Source: Solirubrobacteraceae bacterium
GTDB lineage: Bacteria > Actinomycetota > Thermoleophilia > Solirubrobacterales > Solirubrobacteraceae
DNA: 64,000 nucleotides
Assembly (NCBI GenBank): GCA_031177685.1
Contig: JAPSGI010000006.1
Coordinates: 1 to 64,000 of the forward strand
Direction: 5' to 3'
Each line of letters opens with the position of its first letter. Positions within the stretch are counted from its first letter, which is position 1. The position numbers were made by a program, and so were the translations under genes. Positions 17,396 to 30,118 of the stretch are shown piece after piece. Under the pieces are notes generated by a model, which made no database searches, was not told the origin of the DNA, and saw nothing but the letters and a program-made list of their open reading frames with translations.

Positions 17396-17980
17396 ATGAG
17401 TCCACTGGTCCCAATGGTCGTCGAGCAGACCTCGCGCGGCGAGCGTGCATTCGACATCTACTCACGTCTGCTCAACGAGCGGATCATCTTCCTCGGCACG
17501 CCGGTGGACGATCAGATCGCCAACCTCATCGTGGCGCAGCTGCTGCACCTGGAGTCCGAGGATCCCGAGAAGGACATCTCGATCTACGTCAACTCGCCGG
17601 GCGGCTCGGTCTACGCCGGCCTGGCGATCTACGACACGATGCAGTTCATCAAGCCCGACGTGCAGACGATCTGCGTCGGCATCGCGATGTCCATGGGCGC
17701 GCTGCTGCTGGCCGGCGGTGCGGAGGGCAAGCGCATGGCGCTGCCCAACGCGAAGATCCTGATCCACCAGGTCTCCTCGTCCTTCCAGGGTCAGGCGACC
17801 GACATCGAGATCCACGCCCGCGAGATCATCGACGTCCGCCGCCGCCTCGACGAGATCATCGCGAAGCACACGAACAAGGACATCGAAGAGGTCAAGAAGG
17901 ACACGGAGCGCGACTATTTCATGAGCTCCGATGAGGCAAAGGACTACGGGATCATTGACCGGGTGATCGCCGAGCACTAG
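17396..17980 (+). CDS. clpP: ATP-dependent Clp protease proteolytic subunit
   Basis: A 194-residue serine peptidase of the tetradecameric Clp barrel. The nucleophile lies in [12 protein letters not shown] (Ser 99), His in ILIHQVSS (His 124) and Asp in the TERDYFMS segment. [16 protein letters not shown] forms the oxyanion strand. It works with ClpX encoded next. A GAAGCGAGG ribosome site precedes ATG 17396. Actinobacteria often carry a second clpP; only one is seen here. Confidence 0.97.
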   Translation: MSPLVPMVVEQTSRGERAFDIYSRLLNERIIFLGTPVDDQIANLIVAQLLHLESEDPEKDISIYVNSPGGSVYAGLAIYDTMQFIKPDVQTICVGIAMSMGALLLAGGAEGKRMALPNAKILIHQVSSSFQGQATDIEIHAREIIDVRRRLDEIIAKHTNKDIEEVKKDTERDYFMSSDEAKDYGIIDRVIAEH

Positions 17981-18012
17981 CTTGGGCGGGGAACTGGGGG
18001 GGAGACGAAGAG

Positions 18013-19289
<1,277 letters not shown>

Positions 19290-19293
<4 letters not shown>

Positions 19294-19790
19294 CCGCCCC
19301 CGCCGCCCAGGCGGCGGATCACCTCGATCTCCTCCAGGTCGATCAGGTCGATCGGTCGCCCCGCCGCGCGCTTCATGGCGGCGAGGTCGTCGAGGGAGGC
19401 GACGAGGACGGCGTAGCCGCCGAGGTCCATCCTGACCGCGCGGCGTCGAAGCTCCTCGAAGGGAGGCGCGCCCAGAGGCTGGAACGTGAGGTCGAGGCGG
19501 CCCTCCGGGGTCTCGAGCGTGAGCAGCGTCGTGCGTCGCAGGGTACGTCCGTCGGGTTGGAACGGGACGTCCTCGTCGATGCCGTGCAGCCGCGCCTCGA
19601 GCTCGACGAGCGCCGCTCCGAGCAGATCGAGGTTGGTGCCGTCGGACGCGTAGCAGATGTCGAGGTCATGGGTGCCGCGGGCCGAGCCGTGAAGCACCAT
19701 GGCCATCCCACCGATCACGACGAAGTCGACCCCCCGCGCGACAAGTCGCGGGAGGAGCCGGTCGGGGCGGAACTCAGCCCGTGCGCTCAC
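19290..19790 (-). CDS. nucleotidyltransferase-fold protein (MNT/AbiEii-like), partner of HTH protein
   Basis: A 166-residue protein. [26 protein letters not shown] holds the pol-beta nucleotidyltransferase pattern GG...H(D)xDxxY (T-H-D-L-D-I), with a further Asp region RLDLTF as third acidic position. The gene start overlaps the end of the upstream HTH gene by 17 nt. Pairs of XRE-type HTH and small nucleotidyltransferase genes are often toxin-antitoxin-like; whether this one modifies tRNA or protein cannot be told. It may also be a domesticated regulator, as it lies inside a core-gene block. Confidence 0.75.
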
Positions 19791-20115
19791 GGGATCGGTC
19801 CGCGGCGCGTGCCAGTTCGCGGATGCTGCCGCGCGCCCCCACGAACGAGCGCAGTCGCTCGGCAGGCGTCACGCGCACGTATCGAGCCGTCAAGGTTTCG
19901 TCGATGCTGCCGGGCGGGTAGTCGTCGACGACCACGTCGAGGTATCGGCCGGTGGCTCTCACTGCTTCTCTTAGGGTGGCCAGCCGTGGATTCGCCCCCT
20001 CCCGCTCCAAACGGGCGACGGCGGACTGGGTGGTGCCCATGCGGCGGGCGAGCTCGGCCTGGGTGAGGCCGGCGGCGCGGCGAGCCTCGCGGACTATGCT
20101 CGCAGCGGATTTCAT
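19774..20115 (-). CDS. XRE-family HTH regulator (probable antitoxin or autorepressor)
   Basis: A 113-residue protein with an XRE HTH at residues about 5-60: SIVREARRAAGLTQAELARRMGTTQSAVARLEREG. The C-terminal half (LDVVVDDYPPGSIDETLTARYVRV) is unlike a plain repressor and may contact the partner enzyme. ATG 20115 is 6 nt after a TATGCT -10 box, which sits within a palindrome at 20124-20141. The arrangement fits autoregulation of the two-gene operon. Divergent from valS. Confidence 0.82.
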   Translation of the reverse strand: MKSAASIVREARRAAGLTQAELARRMGTTQSAVARLEREGANPRLATLREAVRATGRYLDVVVDDYPPGSIDETLTARYVRVTPAERLRSFVGARGSIRELARAADRSRERTG

Positions 20116-20121
20116 GCGGCC

Positions 20122-20160
20122 AGCATAGCGAAACCGCTATGAGCGGCCACGAAACTAGAC
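20122..20160. promoter_or_regulatory. operator and divergent promoters between HTH gene and valS
   Basis: CATAGCG (20124-20130), spacer AAAC, CGCTATG (20135-20141) is a perfect 7-bp inverted repeat. It covers the minus-strand -10 TATGCT (20127 to 20122). GCGGCC occurs on both flanks (20116-20121, 20143-20148). The valS -10 TAGACT is at 20155-20160, 9 nt before ATG 20170. Confidence 0.7.
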
Positions 20161-20169
20161 TCCGCGCCG

Positions 20170-22725
20170 ATGTCGCGCGAGGAACTGGAGTCACGCAAGC
20201 GCTTCGAACCGTCCGAGGTCGAGCCTCGGATCTCGGCGCGCTGGCTGCACTCGGGACTGTTCTCGCCCGAGCCCGAGGGCGTTGCCGCCGACAACTACTC
20301 GATCGCCGTACCGCCGCCCAACGTCACCGGCTCGCTGCACATGGGGCACGCGCTCAACGGCGCGATCCAGGACGTGCTGGTCCGCTACCACCGCATGCGC
20401 GGCCTGCGCACGAAGTGGATCTTCGGCACCGACCACGCGGGGATCGCCACGCAGACCAAGGTCGAGCAGGCGCTGGCGGCGGAGGGATCGAGCCGCGCGG
20501 CGCTGGGGCGCGAGGCGTTCGTGGAGCGGGTCTGGGAATGGCGCGAGGAGCACGGGTCGACGATCCGCGAGCAGTTTCAGCGCCTGGGCGCCTCGCTGGA
20601 CTACCGCGACGAGCGCTTCACGCTCGACGAGGCCTACGCCGCCGCGGTCCTGAAGGTGTTCGTCGACCTGCACGCCAAGGGCCTGATCTACCGCGACCGC
20701 TACATGGTCAACTGGGACCCAGGCAGCCGGTCGGCGATCTCCGATCTCGAGGTGGTCCAAGAGGAGGTGAAGGACGTCCTCTACCACGTCCGCTACGACG
20801 TGGAGGGCGGTGGCTCGGTGACCGTCGCCACGGTGCGACCGGAGACGATGCTGGCCGACACCGCCGTCGCGGTTCACCCCGAAGACGCCCGCTACCGCGA
20901 GCTGGTCGGACGCACGGCGATCATCCCGCTCGTCGAGCGCCGCGTCGCCGTGATCGCCGACGAGTACGTCAAGCCGGAGTTCGGGACCGGCGCGCTGAAG
21001 ATCACGCCCGGCCACGACCCCAACGACTTCGACATCGGGCGCAAGCACGGCCTCGAGGAGGTCTCCGTCATCGGCGAGGACGGGCGCATGAACGAGGCGG
21101 CGGGCGAGTTCGCGGGCCTGCCCGCGCTGGAGGCGCGCGAGCGCGTGGTGGCGGCGCTGGAGGCGCAGGGGCGGATCGTCGCGCGCGAGGACTACGAGCA
21201 CGAGGTGCCGGTGTCGCACCGCAGCGGCGAGCGCATCGAGCCGCTCGTCTCGCTGCAGTGGTTCATGGACATGGACCGGCTCGCCCGCCCGGCGATCGAG
21301 GCCGTCCGCGAAGGCCGCGTGCGCATCCATCCCGAGGGCCAGCGCCAGGTCTACCTCGATTGGATGGAGAACATCCGACCCTGGTGCGTGTCGCGCCAGC
21401 TGTGGTGGGGCCACCAGCTGCCCGTCTGGTACCGCGGAGGCGAGACCTACGTGGGAACCGAGCCGCCGGCCGGCGAGGGCTGGGAGCGCGACCCCGACGT
21501 GCTCGACACCTGGTTCTCCAGCGCGCTGTGGCCGTTCGCCACGCTGGGCTGGCCGCGGATGACGCCCGCTCTGCGCGCCTTCTATCCCACCGACGTCCTC
21601 TCGACCGCCCGCGACATCCTCTTCCTGTGGGTGGCGCGCATGATCATGATGGGGCTGGAGTTCCTGGGCGAGGTGCCGTTCCACGACGTCTACGTGCACT
21701 CGGTGATCCAGGCGCCCGACGGGCGGCGGATGAGCAAGTCGCTGGGGACCGGGATCGACCCGCTGGACGAGATCGACCGCCACGGCGCCGACGCCGTGCG
21801 CTTCGGGCTGCTCGCCATGTCCTCCTCGCAGGACGTCAAGTACTCGATCCTCAAGATCGAGCAGGGCCAGCAGCTGGCCAACAAGCTGTGGAACGCGGCG
21901 CGGTTCGTGCTGCTGGCCGTCGGCGAGGACGGCGCCGCGCCGGCGCCGCGGCCCGAGACCGTGGAGGACCGCTGGATCCTCTCGCGCGTGCAGCGCGCCA
22001 AGCGCATGTTGGCCGACTGCGTCGCCGACTTCGACTTCTCCCACGCCGCGCTGGGCCTGTACGACTTCGTCTACGGCGAGCTGTGCGACTGGTACCTGGA
22101 GATGGTCAAGCCGCGGCTCTACGACGAGGGAGCGGACCGCGAGGCCGTGCGCGCGCACCTGCTGTTCGTCCTCACCGAGACGCTGGAGCTGGCGCATCCG
22201 CTGATCCCCTTCGTCACCGAGGAGATCTGGTCGTTCGTGCCCGGCGCCGAGGGCCTGCTGGCCGGTCGCGCCGTGGAGGGCCTGGAGCCGGCGTGGCTGG
22301 ACGAGGAAGCCGAGGCGCAGGTGGGCCGCGCGATCGAGGCGGTCCGCGCGCTGCGCGGCTGGCGCGACGAGGTCGAGGTGCGGCCGGGGGAGCCGGTGCC
22401 CGCGCGGCTGGCCGCCGGGGGCTACGACGCGACGCTGGCGCAGGTGGCGCGCCTGGCGCGGCTGGAGCTGCGCGAGGACGGCGGCGACCGGGTCGCCTCG
22501 GTCCCGATCCCCGGCGGCGCGGTGGAGATCCTGGCGGGCGGCGGCTTCGACCCGGAGGCGGCCGAGCGCCGCCGGGGCGAGCGCCGCGCCGGCCTGGAGG
22601 CGGAGATCGCGCGCAGCGAGGCCAAGCTGGCCAACCAGGGGTTCGTCGACAAGGCGCCCGCCGCGGTGGTCGACGCGGAGCGAGCGAAGCTGGCGCGGCT
22701 GCGCGCGGACCTGGAGTCGCTGTGA
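20170..22725 (+). CDS. valS: valyl-tRNA synthetase
   Basis: A class I synthetase of 851 residues charging tRNA-Val and editing Thr. The HIGH motif is GSLHMGHALN at about residue 60 and the KMSKS motif is RRMSKSLG at about 520. The editing domain lies between them (ATVRPETMLADTAVAVHP). The C-terminal coiled coil, with AKLANQGFVDKAP, is present. Leaderless-type promoter upstream. It overlaps folC by GTGA. Confidence 0.97.
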   Translation: MSREELESRKRFEPSEVEPRISARWLHSGLFSPEPEGVAADNYSIAVPPPNVTGSLHMGHALNGAIQDVLVRYHRMRGLRTKWIFGTDHAGIATQTKVEQALAAEGSSRAALGREAFVERVWEWREEHGSTIREQFQRLGASLDYRDERFTLDEAYAAAVLKVFVDLHAKGLIYRDRYMVNWDPGSRSAISDLEVVQEEVKDVLYHVRYDVEGGGSVTVATVRPETMLADTAVAVHPEDARYRELVGRTAIIPLVERRVAVIADEYVKPEFGTGALKITPGHDPNDFDIGRKHGLEEVSVIGEDGRMNEAAGEFAGLPALEARERVVAALEAQGRIVAREDYEHEVPVSHRSGERIEPLVSLQWFMDMDRLARPAIEAVREGRVRIHPEGQRQVYLDWMENIRPWCVSRQLWWGHQLPVWYRGGETYVGTEPPAGEGWERDPDVLDTWFSSALWPFATLGWPRMTPALRAFYPTDVLSTARDILFLWVARMIMMGLEFLGEVPFHDVYVHSVIQAPDGRRMSKSLGTGIDPLDEIDRHGADAVRFGLLAMSSSQDVKYSILKIEQGQQLANKLWNAARFVLLAVGEDGAAPAPRPETVEDRWILSRVQRAKRMLADCVADFDFSHAALGLYDFVYGELCDWYLEMVKPRLYDEGADREAVRAHLLFVLTETLELAHPLIPFVTEEIWSFVPGAEGLLAGRAVEGLEPAWLDEEAEAQVGRAIEAVRALRGWRDEVEVRPGEPVPARLAAGGYDATLAQVARLARLELREDGGDRVASVPIPGGAVEILAGGGFDPEAAERRRGERRAGLEAEIARSEAKLANQGFVDKAPAAVVDAERAKLARLRADLESL

Positions 22726-23975
22726 GCGCCTGGACGCTCGCGCAGGCCGAGGAGCACCTCCTCGGCCTCGAGCTGTTCGGGATGCGCTTCGGGCTGGACC
22801 GCATGCGCCGGCTCACCACCGCGCTGGGCTCGCCCGAGCGCTCCTTCGCCTCGATGCACGTCGTCGGCACCAACGGCAAGTCCTCCACGGTGCGGATGAC
22901 CGAGGAGCTGCTGGCGCGCCACGGCCGGCGCGCCGGCTGCTACACGTCGCCGCACCTCGTGTCGTTCACCGAGCGCATCCACGCCGGCGGGAGGGATGTG
23001 GAACAGGGCGCGTTCGCAGCCGCGGTCCAGCGCGCGGCGCGGGCGGCCGAGGCCGTCGAGCGCACGCTGCCGCCCGATGACGGGGTCACCCAGTTCGAGC
23101 TGCTGACCGCCGCGGCCTACGTCGCGCTGGCGGAGGCGGGCGTCGACGTCGTGGTGGTCGAGGCCGGCCTGGGCGGGCGCTGGGACGCCACCAACACGAT
23201 CCCCTCGCGGGTCCAGGTGCTCACCAACGTCGGCCTGGACCACACGCGCTGGCTCGGCCCGACCGTCCGCGACATCGCGCGCGAGAAGCTGGCGGTCGTG
23301 CGCGACGGCGCCACGCTCGTCGTGGGCGCGCTGCACCCGGACGCGGAGGAGGAGGCCGTCGCAGCGGCGACCCGCCACGACGCCCGGCTCATCCGCGCGC
23401 CGGAGTCGCTGCCGGACACCCCGGTCTCCGCTCCGGGAGCGTTCCAGAGACGGAACTTCGCGCTCGCGGCCACCGCGGCGCAGGCCTTCCTCGGAGAGCT
23501 GGACCCGAGCCACGTCCGCGAGGCCGCGGCCTCGGTGTCCGTGGCGGGGCGTTGCGAGGTCGTCGGGCACGACCCGCTCACGATCGTCGACGGGGCGCAC
23601 AACGCCCTCGGCGTGCGGGCCCTGGTGGAATCGCTGCCCGAGCTGCTCGGCGAGCGGCGGCCCGTCGCCGTGGTGTCGGTCCTCGAGGACAAGGACGCCG
23701 CTGGAATGCTGCGCGAGCTCCTGCCATCCTCTCGCGCCGTCGTGTTCACCCGCAACGCCAACCCGCGCGCGCTGCCGCCCGCGACGCTGGAGTCGCTCGC
23801 GCGGCAGGTGGTAGCGGACCCGCCGGCGATCGAGCTGGAGGCCGATCCGCACGCGGCGCTGCGGCGCGCGCGCGAGCTCGCGCGCCGCGACGGCGCCGTC
23901 CTGGCGACCGGCTCGATCTACCTCGTGGCCGACCTCGCGCGTGGCCCCGGGGCGCGGCGCGCCTCCACGCTGTGA
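22722..23975 (+). CDS. folC: folylpolyglutamate synthase / dihydrofolate synthase
   Basis: A 417-residue Mur-ligase-fold enzyme adding Glu to folates. VVGTNGKSSTVRM is the P-loop, TSPHLVSFTERI the folate-site segment, DVVVVEAGLGGRWDATN and TNVGLDHTRWLG are family blocks, and VDGAHNALGVRALV starts the C-terminal domain. GTG 22722 overlaps the valS stop (GTGA), the normal valS-folC coupling of actinobacteria. It is coupled downstream to a 38-residue membrane ORF in the same way. Confidence 0.95.
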   Translation: MSAWTLAQAEEHLLGLELFGMRFGLDRMRRLTTALGSPERSFASMHVVGTNGKSSTVRMTEELLARHGRRAGCYTSPHLVSFTERIHAGGRDVEQGAFAAAVQRAARAAEAVERTLPPDDGVTQFELLTAAAYVALAEAGVDVVVVEAGLGGRWDATNTIPSRVQVLTNVGLDHTRWLGPTVRDIAREKLAVVRDGATLVVGALHPDAEEEAVAAATRHDARLIRAPESLPDTPVSAPGAFQRRNFALAATAAQAFLGELDPSHVREAAASVSVAGRCEVVGHDPLTIVDGAHNALGVRALVESLPELLGERRPVAVVSVLEDKDAAGMLRELLPSSRAVVFTRNANPRALPPATLESLARQVVADPPAIELEADPHAALRRARELARRDGAVLATGSIYLVADLARGPGARRASTL

Positions 23976-24088
23976 GCGACGAGGAACCCAGATTTCTTCC
24001 GATGATCGGGTTCGTCGCGCTGATCGTGGCGATCGTGATCCTCGTGTTCTTCGCCGTCGGATACGGCTTCGGACGGCTCTTCCTGTGA
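23972..24088 (+). CDS. 38-residue single-pass membrane protein
   Basis: GTG 23972 overlaps the folC stop (GTGA). The peptide is an acidic head (VSDEEPRFLPM), one strongly hydrophobic helix (IGFVALIVAIVILVFFAVGYG) and a short FGRLFL tail. The overlap with folC and coherent membrane topology argue it is translated. Small ORFs like this follow folC in some actinobacteria; function unknown. Confidence 0.65.
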   Translation: MSDEEPRFLPMIGFVALIVAIVILVFFAVGYGFGRLFL

Positions 24089-24113
24089 CGACCACTGGTT
24101 ACACTCGCCCGGG

Positions 24114-24623
24114 GTGCTAGCCGTCTTCGGGATAGACAACGCGGGGCTCAGCTTGGTCGTGAACCTGCTGATCCTGTTCATGGTCGTGGTCTGGCTCGCG
24201 CTGGTGTACTGGACGTACGCGGACGCGCGGCGGCGGATGACGGACCCCATGCTGATCGGCTGCGCCACCGCCGCGTCGCTGTTCCCGTTCGTGGGCACGC
24301 TGGTGTACGTGATCGTCCGCCCGCCCGAGTACCTCGACGACATCCGGGAACGCGAGCTGGAGATGCAGGCCGCCGAGGCGCGCCTGCACGCGGCCGGGTT
24401 CCAGCTGTGCCCCTACTGCGACGCCGAGATCGAGCGCGATTTCTTGCGCTGCCCGGCGTGCATGCGCAAGCTGAAGGACCCCTGCGAGAACTGCGCGCGA
24501 CCGCTGGACCCCGCGTGGCGCATCTGCCCGTACTGCGAGGCCGAGGTCGGCGCCGCGACGGGAGCCGCCGAGAGCGGCGGACCGCCACGGCGCCGGCGAC
24601 GCTCCGCGCAAGCCACGACGTAG
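24114..24623 (+). CDS. membrane protein with double zinc ribbon
   Basis: A 169-residue protein: two membrane helices (LVVNLLILFMVVVWLALVYW and ASLFPFVGTLVYVIV), then a cytoplasmic part with four CxxC pairs (LCPYCDAEI, RCPACMRKL, PCENCARPL, ICPYCEAEV), giving two zinc ribbons, and a basic tail. GTG 24114 follows a TACACT box by 8 nt. The gene sits between folC and ndk. Role unknown; the topology suggests binding of nucleic acid or protein at the membrane. Confidence 0.82.
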   Translation: MLAVFGIDNAGLSLVVNLLILFMVVVWLALVYWTYADARRRMTDPMLIGCATAASLFPFVGTLVYVIVRPPEYLDDIRERELEMQAAEARLHAAGFQLCPYCDAEIERDFLRCPACMRKLKDPCENCARPLDPAWRICPYCEAEVGAATGAAESGGPPRRRRRSAQATT

Positions 24624-24656
24624 TGGCCGACTAACCCCTCCCCCGAAAGGAACCCG

Positions 24657-26715
<2,059 letters not shown>

Positions 26716-26747
26716 CGCCGCGGCGGCTGCCAAGGTTTGCCTTTCAC

Positions 26748-27659
26748 GTGTACAAGCAATCGGTCCGCCGGCGTCGCGCAGTCCTCGTGCTGCTCGTCGC
26801 CGCCTCACTCTTCCTACTGACCGTCTACTTCGGCGAGTCCGCCGGAGGGCCGTTCCACGCGCTCCAGCGCGGGGTCCTGCAGGTCACCGCTCCGATCCAG
26901 GAGGGGGCCAGCCGCGCGCTGAAGCCCTTCCGCGATCTGTTCGGCTGGTTCGACGACACGCTGGACGCGCGCGACGAGCGCGACCGCCTGCGCAAGGAGC
27001 GCAACGAGCTGCGCAAGCGCGTGATCGGCGCGCAGGCGGCCGAGCGCGAGAACTCGCAGCTGCGCCGCCTGCTCAACCTCGACCGCTCCGACACCGTGGA
27101 GGGCTACGAGCCGGTGACCGCCCGCGTGATCGGGCGCTCGCCCACCGTCTGGTACGCCACGATCACCGTGGACAAGGGCAGCTCGGCCGGCGTGCGCGTG
27201 TACCAGCCAGTGGTGTCCGGCGACGGGCTCGTGGGGAAGGTCACGGCCGTCACGCGGGGCGCCAGCCAGGTCACTCTGATCACCGACAGCACCAGCGGCG
27301 TCTCGGCCCGCGTGCTGACGCCCGCGGTGACCGACAGCGCCAACGGGATCACCGGCCTGATCAAGCCGGCCGTGGGGCGCCCGCGCGACCTGCTGCTGGA
27401 GTTCGTGCCGCGGCGGGCCAACATCCGCAAGGGCGACGTCGTCGTGACGGCCGGCAGCCGCTCCAGCCGGCTGGAGTCGCTGTTCCCGGCCAACCTGCCC
27501 GTCGGGGTGGTCACCAAGGCCGACGACGAGGAGCTCTCGCAGTACCAGCGCGTCCACATCCGGCCTTTCGCCGACCTGCGCCGCCTGGACTTCGTCCAGA
27601 TCCTCACGCGCGGCGGGGCGCGCGGGAGCTCGCTGCGCGCGGAGGGCCGCAACCCGTGA
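26748..27659 (+). CDS. mreC: rod-shape protein MreC
   Basis: A 303-residue bitopic protein. Basic start (VYKQSVRRRR), one membrane helix (AVLVLLVAASLFLLTVYF), a coiled coil (ERDRLRKERNELRKRVIGAQ) at about 75-110 and the two beta-barrel periplasmic-side domain (GYEPVTARVIGRSP ... GDVVVTAGSRSSRLESLFP). It links MreB/MreD with PBP2. GTG 26748 is the start that keeps the full basic leader. It ends in a GTGA overlap with mreD. Confidence 0.94.
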   Translation: MYKQSVRRRRAVLVLLVAASLFLLTVYFGESAGGPFHALQRGVLQVTAPIQEGASRALKPFRDLFGWFDDTLDARDERDRLRKERNELRKRVIGAQAAERENSQLRRLLNLDRSDTVEGYEPVTARVIGRSPTVWYATITVDKGSSAGVRVYQPVVSGDGLVGKVTAVTRGASQVTLITDSTSGVSARVLTPAVTDSANGITGLIKPAVGRPRDLLLEFVPRRANIRKGDVVVTAGSRSSRLESLFPANLPVGVVTKADDEELSQYQRVHIRPFADLRRLDFVQILTRGGARGSSLRAEGRNP

Positions 27660-28222
27660 CCCCGTCCGCCGCGCTCGCGGTCCGCCTGGGCATCGTCGCC
27701 CTGCTCACGGTGCTCGTGCAGATCTCCGCCGTCTCGCAGGTGTCGCTGCTGGGCGTGAGCGCCGACCTCTCGCCGCTGGTGGTCGCGTCGGTCGGGCTGC
27801 TGTGCGGCTCGGTCCCCGGCGCGGTCATGGGGTTCTTCGTCGGGCTGTTCGCCGACACGGCGCTGCTGCAGACGCTGGGCGTGTCCTCGCTCGTGCTGCT
27901 GCTCGTCGGCTACTGGGCGGGCCGGCTGCGCGAGCTGCGCGATCCCGCCCACGCGCTGACGCCCCTGGCCGTGGGCGCGGCCGCCACCGCCGCGGCCAGC
28001 ATCGGCTTCTCGCTGGTCCAGTTCCTGCTCGGCGTGGACGCGCCGGTCAGCCTCCTGCTGCTGCGCGACATACTCGTGACCATCCTCGTCAACGCCGCCC
28101 TGGCCATGCCCGTCTACGCGCTCGTGCGCCGCGCGCTGCTGCCCGCGCTGCCCGAGGACCCGCGCCGGCGCCGCCGGCGGGCCTACGTCACCGGCGGCCT
28201 GTCCCCGATCTCGAGGGCGTAG
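27656..28222 (+). CDS. mreD: rod-shape membrane protein MreD
   Basis: A 188-residue integral membrane protein with about five or six helices (LGIVALLTVLVQISAV, LVVASVGLLCGSVPGAVMGFFVGLFAD, LVLLLVGYWAG, ILVTILVNAALAMPVYALV) and a basic RRRRRR tail. Part of the elongasome. GTG 27656 overlaps the mreC stop, and its own TAG touches the ATG of the PBP2 gene. Confidence 0.92.
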   Translation: MTPSAALAVRLGIVALLTVLVQISAVSQVSLLGVSADLSPLVVASVGLLCGSVPGAVMGFFVGLFADTALLQTLGVSSLVLLLVGYWAGRLRELRDPAHALTPLAVGAAATAAASIGFSLVQFLLGVDAPVSLLLLRDILVTILVNAALAMPVYALVRRALLPALPEDPRRRRRRAYVTGGLSPISRA

Positions 28223-30118
28223 ATGCTGCAGCTCCAGGAAGACAGGCGCCCTCCGATCACGCCGCAGCTGGCGCTGCGCGTGGCGATCCTGGCCGGCGTC
28301 GCGCTGGCCATGTTCGCGATCATCTTCTTCCGCCTCTGGTACCTCCAGGTCCTCTCGGGCGACAAGTACCTGGCGCAGGCGTCCAACAACCAGGTGCGCG
28401 ACATCGTGGTGCCGGCGCCGCGCGGGGACATCCTGGACCGCAACGGCCGCGTGCTGGTGGACAACCGCATCTCGGTCGCCGTGCAGCTGCGCTCCGACCG
28501 CGTCCCGCCGCCCGGCCCAGTGCGCGAACGGCTGCTGCGCCGGCTGCAGCCGGTGCTCGGCGTCTCGCCGCGGCGCATGGAGAAGGAGATCGTGGAGCAG
28601 CGCAAGCTGCTGCCCTACGCGAACGTCACGCTCAAGCAGGACGTCTCGCCCGCCGTGCGCAACTACCTCATGGAGCGCCAGGACCGCTTCCCGGGCGTGG
28701 AGGTCAACAAGGTCTTCCTGCGCTCCTACCCCCACAGGGAGCTGGCCGCGCAGATCTTCGGGACGGTGGGGGAGATCAGCCCGGACGAGCTCAAGGAGCC
28801 GCGCTTTCGCGGCGTGCGCCAGGGCACGATCGTGGGCAAGGGCGGCCTGGAGTACACCTACGACCGCTACCTGCGCGGTCGCCCCGGCGCCACGCGCATC
28901 CAGGTCGACGCCTTCGGCCGGGCGACCGGAGAGTTCCCGGAGCGCCTGCCCGTGCAGGGCAAGCAGCTCAAGCTCTCGCTCGACCTCGACCTGCAGCGCG
29001 CCGGCCAGCAGGCGATGTCCGAGGCCGGCGGCATCCCGATCACCGACGGGGTCCGCAACCGCGGCGGCGCCTTCGTGGCGATGGACCCGCGCACCGGCGA
29101 GATCGTCGGGATGGGGTCGTTCCCCTCCTTCGACCCGAACCTGTTCGCCAAGCCGCTGCGCCCGTCGGTGTTCCGCAGGCTCAACTCGGAGGACACCGGA
29201 GCCCCGCTGGTCAACCGCGCCACCGCGGGCGCCTATCCGACGGGCTCGACGTTCAAGCTGATCACGTCGGTGGCGGCGCTGGAGTCCGGAACGATCAGCC
29301 CGGACACCGTGATCAACGACCCCGGCTCGATCCAGATCGGCAACATCGTCTTCCAGAACGCCGGCAAGACGCCGCACGGGGCGGTCGCGCTGCGCGACGC
29401 CCTGCGTGTGTCCTCGGACGTCTACTACTACCGGCTGGGCGCCCAGATGAACGGCATCGGCGGCGACATCCTGCAGACGTGGGCGCGCCGCCTCGGGCTG
29501 GCGCGACCCACGGGCGTCGACGTACCCGAGGAGCGCGAGGGGCTGATCCCCAGCCCCGCCTGGCGCAACCGGCTGTACCGCCGCAAGCTCACCGATCGGC
29601 CGTGGTCGGTGGGCGACAACGTCAACCTCTCGGTGGGCCAGGGCGACCTGCAGGCCACGCCGCTGCAGCTCGCGGTCGCCTACTCGACCGTGGTCAACGG
29701 CGGCAAGGTCCCCACCCCGCACCTCGGGCTGCGCATCGAGGACGGCGCCGGGCGCCTCCTGCAGAAGGTCGAGCCGCCCCCCGCCCGCCGGATCGAGCTC
29801 GACCCGGCCAACCGCCAGGCGATCATGGACGGCCTGCAGCAGGCCGCCGGCGCCCCGGGCGGGACGTCCGCCGACGTGTTCGCCGGCTTCCCGCGCACCG
29901 TGCTGGGCAAGACGGGGACCGCCGAGCGCGCGGGCCAGGAGGACCAGTCCTGGTACGTCGCGTACGCGCCCGACTCGCGGCGGCCCGTCGTCGTCGTCGT
30001 CACGGTGGAGCAGGGCGGCTTCGGCGCCGAGTCCGCCGCGCCGGCCGCGCGCCTGATCCTGTCGGAGTGGTTCGGGGTGGAGCGCAAGCTCGTCCGGGGA
30101 ACGTCGGCGACCTTCTGA
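28223..30118 (+). CDS. mrdA: penicillin-binding protein 2, elongation transpeptidase
   Basis: A 631-residue class B PBP that cross-links new glycan during elongation, acting with RodA. Membrane anchor at about 18-38 (VAILAGVALAMFAIIFFRLW), PBP dimer domain to about 230, transpeptidase after it. Active Ser in STFK (342-345), SSD motif in RVSSDVYYYR, and KTGTAE at 563. The gene starts immediately after mreD and shares TGATG with rodA. Confidence 0.96.
   Translation: MLQLQEDRRPPITPQLALRVAILAGVALAMFAIIFFRLWYLQVLSGDKYLAQASNNQVRDIVVPAPRGDILDRNGRVLVDNRISVAVQLRSDRVPPPGPVRERLLRRLQPVLGVSPRRMEKEIVEQRKLLPYANVTLKQDVSPAVRNYLMERQDRFPGVEVNKVFLRSYPHRELAAQIFGTVGEISPDELKEPRFRGVRQGTIVGKGGLEYTYDRYLRGRPGATRIQVDAFGRATGEFPERLPVQGKQLKLSLDLDLQRAGQQAMSEAGGIPITDGVRNRGGAFVAMDPRTGEIVGMGSFPSFDPNLFAKPLRPSVFRRLNSEDTGAPLVNRATAGAYPTGSTFKLITSVAALESGTISPDTVINDPGSIQIGNIVFQNAGKTPHGAVALRDALRVSSDVYYYRLGAQMNGIGGDILQTWARRLGLARPTGVDVPEEREGLIPSPAWRNRLYRRKLTDRPWSVGDNVNLSVGQGDLQATPLQLAVAYSTVVNGGKVPTPHLGLRIEDGAGRLLQKVEPPPARRIELDPANRQAIMDGLQQAAGAPGGTSADVFAGFPRTVLGKTGTAERAGQEDQSWYVAYAPDSRRPVVVVVTVEQGGFGAESAAPAARLILSEWFGVERKLVRGTSATF

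Noticed and set aside
20191-22197. A 668-codon minus-strand ORF opposite valS
   Set aside because: Same antisense signature; valS is unmistakable.
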